A stretch of DNA of 56,660 nucleotides from WRIS01 sp050945135. Lineage in GTDB: Bacteria > Actinomycetota > Coriobacteriia > Coriobacteriales > Eggerthellaceae. Positions 51,381-56,660 of the stretch are shown piece by piece. The notes under the pieces are model-generated. The model made no database searches. It saw only the letters and a program-made list of their open reading frames with translations, and was not told where the DNA came from. The first letter of the stretch is position 1; the number at the start of each line of letters is the position of its first letter. The stretch covers positions 1 through 56,660 of the forward strand of contig JBMNSJ010000007.1 of the NCBI GenBank assembly GCA_050945135.1, in the 5' to 3' direction. Made by a program: the position numbers and the translations under genes.

Positions 51381-52250
51381 ATGGGAGAAAAAGAACGGAT
51401 TTCCGGGCATACCCAAACCATCGGACTCATCGGAAGCCCAGTCGAGCACTCAATGTCTCCGGGCATGCACAACGCTGCATTCGAGAAACTAGGTTTAGAC
51501 TACGTCTACTTGGTATACGATGTTGTTCCTGAGCAGCTAGCTACAGTTGTTCCCGCTATGACAACAATGGGTTTTGCTGGATTCAATGTAACGATGCCTT
51601 GCAAAACTCATGTACTCGAATTCCTCGACGAGCTCTCTCCTGCCGCCGAACTCATGGGTGCAGTGAACACCGTTGTTGTTAAAGACGGTCGCTCGACTGG
51701 ACACAACACTGACGGCGCTGGTTTCATGCGCAATCTCAAAGAGCACGGCGTTGACGTAATCGGTAAAAAAATTACGCAGGTTGGAGCAGGCGGAGCAGGT
51801 TCTGCAATCTTTTGTCAGGCTGCCCTCGATGGCGTTGCAGAAATTGATGTCTACAATATGAAAGACGATTTCTTTGACGCAACCGAAAAACGCGTCGCTG
51901 AGATTTCCGAGAAAACGGGCTGCAAGATTCGTCTTTTCGACCTTGCTGACAAAGAAGCAATGAAGCAATCAGTGAGCGAATCTGTTCTCTTCATTAATGC
52001 TACTCGTGTTGGTATGGCACCTATGGAAGACCAAAGCCCACTTCCTGCAGAGTTCATGCATGACGGCCTCGCTCTTGCAGACACCGTCTACGCCCCACGT
52101 GAAACCCTTCTTTTGAAGACCGGAAAAGAACGTGGCCTCAAGATTGTTCCTGGCCTCGGAATGCTTTTGTGGCAGGCAGCAATTGGAGAGAAACTCTGGA
52201 CCGGACAAGAAATGCCTGTTTCCTATATCGAAGAGAAGTTCTTCTCGTAA
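51381..52250 (+). CDS. Shikimate 5-dehydrogenase paralogue
   Basis: This 289-residue AroE/YdiB-type reductase has GLIGSPVEHSMSPGMHN (about 15-31). The active-site block reads FNVTMPCKTHV, with the Lys kept but Cys instead of the usual His before it. The conserved Asp is in HNTDGAGF, and the dinucleotide motif is VGAGGAGSAI. AroE in the aromatic pathway has VPHK-type blocks; the MPCK form, more like YdiB's MPNK, together with the adjacent Gfo/Idh gene suggests quinate-, shikimate- or related-acid use rather than aromatic biosynthesis. It is followed by the Gfo/Idh gene 60 bases on. Confidence 0.87.
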   Translation: MGEKERISGHTQTIGLIGSPVEHSMSPGMHNAAFEKLGLDYVYLVYDVVPEQLATVVPAMTTMGFAGFNVTMPCKTHVLEFLDELSPAAELMGAVNTVVVKDGRSTGHNTDGAGFMRNLKEHGVDVIGKKITQVGAGGAGSAIFCQAALDGVAEIDVYNMKDDFFDATEKRVAEISEKTGCKIRLFDLADKEAMKQSVSESVLFINATRVGMAPMEDQSPLPAEFMHDGLALADTVYAPRETLLLKTGKERGLKIVPGLGMLLWQAAIGEKLWTGQEMPVSYIEEKFFS

Positions 52251-52310
52251 GAATTTACTCGGCTGACTATTTATCTAATCACTTTTTCTCACTTGTTGAA
52301 GGGAGCTCTT

Positions 52311-53357
52311 ATGAAACAATACCGCTTTGCCGTTCTCGGCACTAACCAAGGTTCCAAACTCGCGCGCGACGCAAAGGTTATGGACGAACTCGATCTTGTA
52401 GCTGTTGCTGGTTTTGGTGAGCAGGCTCAAGGCGTTGCAGACGAGCTTGGCGTTAAACTCTACGAGGACTACATCGAACTTATCCAGAAAGAAAATCTCG
52501 ATGCAGTCGCTATTGCTCTTCCTAACTCACTCCACGTTCCATCAATTAAGGTTGCCCTTGATGCAGGAATCAAAAACATCTTGCTTGAGAAGCCTATTGC
52601 TAACACTGTTGAAGAAGCCGAAGAAATCATCCGCCTGTGCGATGAAGCTGGTGCCGTTCTTCTCATCGGTCACCATCGTCGCTCTTCAAGCAAGTTCCTC
52701 TTCCTTCGTGAGTTCATTGAGTCAGGCAAGCTCGGTGATTTGGTTGGTGTTCAGGGAAGCTATGCAATTGCCAAACCTTACTCTTACTACGATGTCGAGT
52801 GGCACACCAAAAAAGGTGGCGGCCCCCTCTTGATTAATGCCGTCCATGACGTTGACGATTTCAACTTCACTACCGGCATGACTGTTGAGCGAGTATATGC
52901 CGCAGCCCGTAATACCATTCGCGGCAACGAGATTGAAGACTCAGTTTCGGTAATTTTTGAATTCGCCGAGGGTCCAACCGCCAGCTACTTTATTTCTGAT
53001 GGCACGCCTGGCCCCTGGAACTACGACCTCGCCGCCGAAGAAAATCACTTCTTCAAATGGTGCCCCGGTGAGAATTCACTTCACTTCTTCGGCACCAAGG
53101 GCTCACTCGGGTTCCCCAATATGGACTTCTACTACTATGAAGAAGGCGCTTACGGCTGGGGCGAAGAGCTCAAAAAGGAGCACTTCGAGATTGAGAAGAA
53201 CGATCCTATGACAGCAGAGCTTGAGCACTTCGTTGATCTTTGCGCTGGTCGCGAGACGCAACCTCGCTGTACCGGAGCTGATGGTCTTGCAACACTCAAG
53301 GTTATCAACGCTATTCTTGATTCTGCCGATGCAAAGCAGATTGTCGAAATTAAGTAA
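52311..53357 (+). CDS. Gfo/Idh/MocA-family oxidoreductase
   Basis: This NAD(P)-dependent sugar-type dehydrogenase of about 348 residues has FAVLGTNQGSKLARDAK, a variant Rossmann opening. The EKP motif lies in ILLEKPIANTVEEAEE (about 87), and HHRRSSSKFLFLREFI follows. HTKKGGGPLLINAVHDVDDF holds the His and Asp of the active site (about 163). The frame opens 18 bases upstream, but GAAGGGAG before ATG 52311 decides the start. It probably works with the neighbouring shikimate-dehydrogenase paralogue on the same cyclic polyol or acid. A strong terminator follows. Confidence 0.9.
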   Translation: MKQYRFAVLGTNQGSKLARDAKVMDELDLVAVAGFGEQAQGVADELGVKLYEDYIELIQKENLDAVAIALPNSLHVPSIKVALDAGIKNILLEKPIANTVEEAEEIIRLCDEAGAVLLIGHHRRSSSKFLFLREFIESGKLGDLVGVQGSYAIAKPYSYYDVEWHTKKGGGPLLINAVHDVDDFNFTTGMTVERVYAAARNTIRGNEIEDSVSVIFEFAEGPTASYFISDGTPGPWNYDLAAEENHFFKWCPGENSLHFFGTKGSLGFPNMDFYYYEEGAYGWGEELKKEHFEIEKNDPMTAELEHFVDLCAGRETQPRCTGADGLATLKVINAILDSADAKQIVEIK

Positions 53358-53399
53358 GTGCTGCTTTAACAATCAAATCTCGAGCACGAGAAACATTTG

Positions 53400-53434
53400 C
53401 AACCACGATCATTATGGTCGTGGTTGTTTTTTTT
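53400..53434 (+). terminator. Rho-independent terminator of the aroE-like/Gfo operon
   Basis: AACCACGA and TCGTGGTT form an 8-pair stem with a 9-base loop, ending in G then TTTTTTTT. This is a strong intrinsic terminator, separating the operon from the LysR gene. Confidence 0.92.
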
Positions 53435-53558
53435 CGCGAGCTGCAACCGTAAGGAGGAGGCATCCGACTCCCTTGAGTTTTTCACCACAGGTGCTTATTA
53501 CGCCGATTGAAATATCATGTCAATGGATTATACTTGTGAGCGAGGATACGGAGCCCGC

Positions 53559-54464
53559 ATGAATCTTTCGCATTTGCAATATTTCAAGAAACTCGCTGAG
53601 GTAAAACATTACACAAAAGCTGCTCAAGAGCTTTTTATTGCACAGCCGACACTTTCTGTCGCTATTTCTCAAATCGAAAAAGAGCTTGGTGTTCCTCTAT
53701 TCAAGAAAAACCAACGCGTAACCGAACTCACCGAATATGGCCAAGATTTCTATGAATACGTGTGTACTGCCCTCAACGCACTTAACAAGGGTATCGAAGT
53801 TGTCCAAGAAAAAGCTGGGCGCATAAACGGAACTCTCAATATCGGAACCGTCTACGCAATGCAGGGAAAGTACTGGTCTAAAGCGATTTCCGATTTTCGT
53901 GATTCAATCAACACGAATGTCCAAATCAATTTCAAGCAAGGCTTTACCGCTAACTTGCTCGCACAGCTCAAAGATGGAAGTCTTGATGTGGCCTTTGCAG
54001 GCAAGCTCGGCGATGACCCAGCCATTCACTCTGTTCCGTGTTGGTCGCAAGAACTTGCTGTAGGAGTTCACAAAGACCATCCTCTGGCTTCACGGCGTGT
54101 TATTTCACTTGACGAACTCGAGCCCTATCACATTCTTTCTTATCACTCAGATAGTCCGGTAAGCGAAGAGCTAGCCAGCCTTATAAAGGGAAGAAACCTC
54201 GATGTCGATTTGTCCTACAACGATGAAATTACCTTGTGCTCTTTGGTAACCGCTGATCCTGATTCGGTGGCGCTGTTTGCCTATTCTTTCTTGGCAAAAT
54301 CCTTCGAATCAATTGTGCTTCTTTCAATTCGTGAGGCACCCATCGATTTCCATCAAGTCTATCTTAGCTATCGTGTTGATGAAGATCGCCTTCACGTGGT
54401 TGATAACTTTATCGATTTCATAATCCATTATCAGTTCCCACCTGCACTTATCGGAAGCTCTTAA
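53559..54464 (+). CDS. LysR-family transcriptional regulator
   Basis: This 301-residue regulator has an N-terminal winged HTH (MNLSHLQYFKKLAEVKHYTK, then AAQELFIAQPTLSVAISQIE). A periplasmic-binding-like effector domain runs from about 90 on (GTLNIGTVYAMQGKYW). The start at ATG 53559 fits the family N-terminus; an upstream ATG at 53517 is open but lacks family homology. It lies downstream of the shikimate-dehydrogenase/Gfo pair, in the same direction but behind a terminator, and is the likely regulator of that pair. Its own leader has no clear motif. Confidence 0.92.
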   Translation: MNLSHLQYFKKLAEVKHYTKAAQELFIAQPTLSVAISQIEKELGVPLFKKNQRVTELTEYGQDFYEYVCTALNALNKGIEVVQEKAGRINGTLNIGTVYAMQGKYWSKAISDFRDSINTNVQINFKQGFTANLLAQLKDGSLDVAFAGKLGDDPAIHSVPCWSQELAVGVHKDHPLASRRVISLDELEPYHILSYHSDSPVSEELASLIKGRNLDVDLSYNDEITLCSLVTADPDSVALFAYSFLAKSFESIVLLSIREAPIDFHQVYLSYRVDEDRLHVVDNFIDFIIHYQFPPALIGSS

Positions 54465-54493
54465 GCAAAACCCAAAGAATAGCTTAAAAAACC

Positions 54494-54717
54494 TTGCAAT
54501 CAAATAGCGGGTAGTGTATTAATTAATACCTTAGTTATCGTGAAGCCCTAAAGGAGTTGTTGTATGACGGTGGTTTTTAAGGTGGCTTTTTCTTAAACCG
54601 AATACCGTGGCATGGTGAGTAAGATCTTGCGCACAAGATTCTCTATCTCTCGTGTAACAGCTCGTATGAATAATGATTAACGGGGCTACGCAATCAGATA
54701 GTAAGCCCTTCCTTTTT
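54494..54717 (+). promoter_or_regulatory. Promoter, leader peptide and terminator upstream of rsgA (putative attenuator)
   Basis: TTGCAA (54494-54499) and TATTAA (54517-54522) are exactly 17 bases apart. They are followed by a leader peptide ORF at 54564-54596 and a hairpin ATCTTG/CAAGAT (about 54629-54644). A terminator-like stem comes next, GGGCT(AC) with (GT)AAGCCC at 54683-54708, followed by TTCCTTTTT. RsgA starts 153 bases after that. Such an order - promoter, short ORF, alternative hairpin, terminator - is the layout of translation-coupled attenuation. No folding was computed, and the terminator could simply end the LysR transcript. Confidence 0.5.
54564..54596 (+). CDS. Possible leader peptide (10 aa)
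   Basis: AAGGAG (54551-54556) lies 7 bases before ATG 54564, which opens a 10-residue frame MTVVFKVAFS closed by TAA. The promoter at 54494-54522 would make it the first ORF on the rsgA transcript. Its size and position resemble regulatory leader peptides, but there is no independent evidence that it is translated. Confidence 0.45.
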   Translation: MTVVFKVAFS

Positions 54718-54869
54718 CCAAAACTCATAACAGTTGATTTTTGTATCTGCAATGCAGAGCTATACAAGCACATCTCTCCATGTATGGTCGCTCGGTTCTC
54801 GTAAAAGCCTTTAGAAAGGAGTATCAACCAGAAGAACAAACGCGCAGAAAGGCGCGGAAAGAGAACACC

Positions 54870-56273
54870 ATGAACTTAAAAAACTACGGATTCGAGCAAT
54901 CGAATTACAATATCGACAATAAAGGTATTCCTGCTCGTATCATTGCGTGCCATCGAGGACGATTCGAAATCGTAAGTGAATTCGGTATTGGGTGGGCGAT
55001 TGCGAAACCCAGCTCATATCGAGACAGCAGCGAAGACTTCCCTATTACGGGTGATTACGTGATGATCGAACACAACACTAACGGAGAAAGCCGCATACTT
55101 GAAACGCTTCCGCGGTTAACGTGTTTTTCTCGGCGAGATCCGTCTTCCTCTGGCTTTCGCAAACAGCAAATCGCTGCCAACTTTGATTATGTATTCATCA
55201 TGCAAAGCCTTGATCGGGGTTTCAGCGAAAGAAGACTTGAGCGCTACCTTACTCTCGCTTGGCATTCAGGCGCTATACCGGCAATAATCCTCACAAAGGC
55301 TGATGCCGTCGCCGATTGCTCTTCCTATATACGTACGGTAGAACGTCTTGCTCCCTATACCGGCGTCATCGCGATTAGCGCTCATACTGGCTATGGCCTT
55401 AACGAACTTAATGAGTATTTGAAGCCACAAAAATCCGTTGTCCTTCTAGGGTCGTCAGGAGTCGGAAAATCGAGTCTGCTAAACACTTTGGCCGGCAAAA
55501 CACTGATGCAAACAGGAGCTTTACGCGAAAAGGATGGACGAGGCAAACACACTACAAGCCATCGTCAACTCTTCAAGCTACCGAACGGGACTCTGGTTAT
55601 TGACACGCCAGGGATGCGAGAACTAGGCATATGGGAAGGATCAGATGCTTTCGATAAGAGCTTTTTTGATATCGAGCAGTATTTTGGGGCGTGCAAATTT
55701 AACGATTGTCGCCACCAAAGCGAACCAGGCTGTGCCATCAAGGCTGCTATTAGAAACGGAGAGCTTTCACCTACGCGCTGGGAGAGCTATCAAAAACTTA
55801 AACAGGAAACTCGTTTCAGCGAGGATAAGGAAGGCTTCATGCAGGAAAAGAGGCAATGGCTCAAAGAGCTTTCAAAGACGATACGACAGCTTAAAGAAAC
55901 TGACTACCGACACGAAGCATGCGCCGAGAGCTTTCAATGCGCAGAATGTGGAAGATGGGTATCACCTGATGCAGCAGGCAGTAAGCATCGCAATCACTGC
56001 CCTCATTGCCTCTCAAGCGTTCATGTCGACAATCATCCAGGCGATCGCACATCGCTTTGTCACGGCATTATGGAGCCCATTGGCGTATGGGTACGCAAGG
56101 ATGGAGAATGGGCTCTTATCCATCGATGCACATCGTGTGGCACTCTTAAGTCGAACCGAATAGCAGCAGATGACAATGCCTCACTTCTTGTGTCGATTGC
56201 TTCGCAAGCGATGAAAACTCCGCCATTTCCCCTTGAATCCATCACCGAGGCTACTACCGGAAGGGGTGCATAA
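54870..56273 (+). CDS. rsgA: Ribosome small-subunit GTPase RsgA fused to an RNHCP domain
   Basis: RsgA (467 aa) is a circularly permuted GTPase that matures the 30S subunit. After an N-terminal OB-like domain (about 20-90), the G motifs appear in permuted order: LTKADAV (G4), ISAHTGYG (G5), LLGSSGVGKSSLL (G1, about 193) and DTPGMRELG (G3). A zinc knuckle CKFNDCRHQSEPGC lies near 274. Ordinary RsgA ends soon after, near 350. Here a further 110 residues carry CAECGRWVSPDAAGSKHRNH then CPHC, and CTSCG, matching the RNHCP zinc domain. I start at ATG 54870; upstream in-frame codons from 54741 are part of the leader. Confidence 0.93.
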   Translation: MNLKNYGFEQSNYNIDNKGIPARIIACHRGRFEIVSEFGIGWAIAKPSSYRDSSEDFPITGDYVMIEHNTNGESRILETLPRLTCFSRRDPSSSGFRKQQIAANFDYVFIMQSLDRGFSERRLERYLTLAWHSGAIPAIILTKADAVADCSSYIRTVERLAPYTGVIAISAHTGYGLNELNEYLKPQKSVVLLGSSGVGKSSLLNTLAGKTLMQTGALREKDGRGKHTTSHRQLFKLPNGTLVIDTPGMRELGIWEGSDAFDKSFFDIEQYFGACKFNDCRHQSEPGCAIKAAIRNGELSPTRWESYQKLKQETRFSEDKEGFMQEKRQWLKELSKTIRQLKETDYRHEACAESFQCAECGRWVSPDAAGSKHRNHCPHCLSSVHVDNHPGDRTSLCHGIMEPIGVWVRKDGEWALIHRCTSCGTLKSNRIAADDNASLLVSIASQAMKTPPFPLESITEATTGRGA

Positions 56274-56534
56274 TCGAAAAGCTCAAAAGAGCGCACAAAC
56301 ACGTGCGCTCTTGGCACACGCGATGTTGTTTGTGTTAAAGCCTAGTGAAGGACCCTTTACCTCAGCTTTTAGCGTGATAGACTCATACCCCCGAAACTCG
56401 TGTGCCGCAACCAATAATTGCCGGAAATTCATATCAGAATTGCTAGTGCACCTGCACGCGCAACCGCATACTTATAACTACACCGGGCACATCACATACG
56501 ATGATGAGCCACCTCATATAAAAGGAGTACCTTT
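56274..56534. other. Intergenic stretch after rsgA
   Basis: The region includes a hairpin just after the rsgA stop, listed separately, then about 200 bases with no supported gene. Short stretches near 56470 (TTATAA) may be promoter-like but show no good -35. Beyond 56535 is a small ORF. Confidence 0.4.
56287..56312 (+). terminator. Hairpin after rsgA (possible terminator)
   Basis: AAGAGCGCAC and GTGCGCTCTT form a perfect 10-pair stem around 6 bases, 13 bases after the rsgA stop. The plus-strand sequence after it is GGCACAC, so there is no T run; the minus-strand side runs into TTGAGCTTTT. Confidence 0.5.
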
Positions 56535-56642
56535 ATGTTAAACCACCATGTGCAAATGCCTGGTCATGTTTGCATATCGAATCCTATCCCAGTAAGGAAG
56601 GAAAGGCCTTGCCTCAAGGTGTGTGAGCTGTCTTGTATATAG
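56535..56642 (+). CDS. Small Cys-containing ORF (35 aa), possible gene
   Basis: ATG 56535 is preceded by AAAGGAG (56521-56527) at suitable distance and opens a frame of 35 codons ending in TAG. The peptide has four Cys (MPGHVCISNPI... and RPCLKVCELSC, the last three in a C-x3-C-x3-C pattern). No family is recognised. It could be a peptide, a leader ORF for a gene beyond the window, or chance. Confidence 0.35.
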   Translation: MLNHHVQMPGHVCISNPIPVRKERPCLKVCELSCI

Positions 56643-56660
56643 ATATCGTCCCTCGTATCC

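Overview
The window looks like chromosomal DNA of a moderate-GC member of the Coriobacteriia (Actinomycetota). Genes are tightly packed. I judge the lineage from protein character: RsgA with an RNHCP tail, a HelD-type helicase, EFR1-type flavodoxin-ferredoxin, a Gfo/Idh plus shikimate-dehydrogenase pair, and moderate GC. The genus is not determined. I saw no rRNA or tRNA gene, insertion sequence, prophage or CRISPR array.

Layout. 1-10.3 kb: tyrS, a U32 peptidase-family (RlhA-like) gene, and two paralogous class A penicillin-binding proteins that converge on a small lipoprotein. A dispersed, structured repeat of about 185 bp occurs twice here (107-292 and, inverted, 7067-7248). 10.4-25.6 kb: arginine biosynthesis on the minus strand (argC-argJ-argB-argD, then argG-argH). 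It is split by a six-gene operon with an ER/SipW-type signal peptidase, four proteins with SipW-type N-termini (the first frameshifted) and a 984-residue surface protein with two DUF6273-like modules. 25.7-29.6 kb: a FlaA1/CapD-like nucleotide-sugar dehydratase, a glutamate-cysteine-ligase-like protein and a SlyD-like FKBP. 29.7-35.1 kb: a VTC-domain / DUF4956 / carbohydrate-binding lipoprotein operon divergent from a two-component system, with phased direct repeats between them. 35.1-40.2 kb: a GIY-YIG protein, a DUF2087 regulator under a 14-bp perfect palindrome, and pheS-pheT behind a T-box leader. 40.4-49.9 kb: HelD-like helicase, an unknown membrane-protein pair, a GyrI-like protein, a PASTA lipoprotein, recN, a DUF454 membrane protein, a TipA-type MerR regulator with a 19-bp-spacer promoter, and a YigZ/IMPACT protein. 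50-56.6 kb: EFR1 ferredoxin and dtd, a shikimate-dehydrogenase paralogue with a Gfo/Idh oxidoreductase and a LysR regulator, then rsgA behind a leader that looks like an attenuator.

Most distinctive: the SipW-type surface-fibre-like operon inside the arginine genes, the two-copy structured repeat, the polyphosphate-polymerase-like/two-component module with its presumed operator, and the rsgA-RNHCP fusion with leader peptide and terminator. Functional statements are inferences from protein motifs and local DNA read by eye; no database search or folding program was run.
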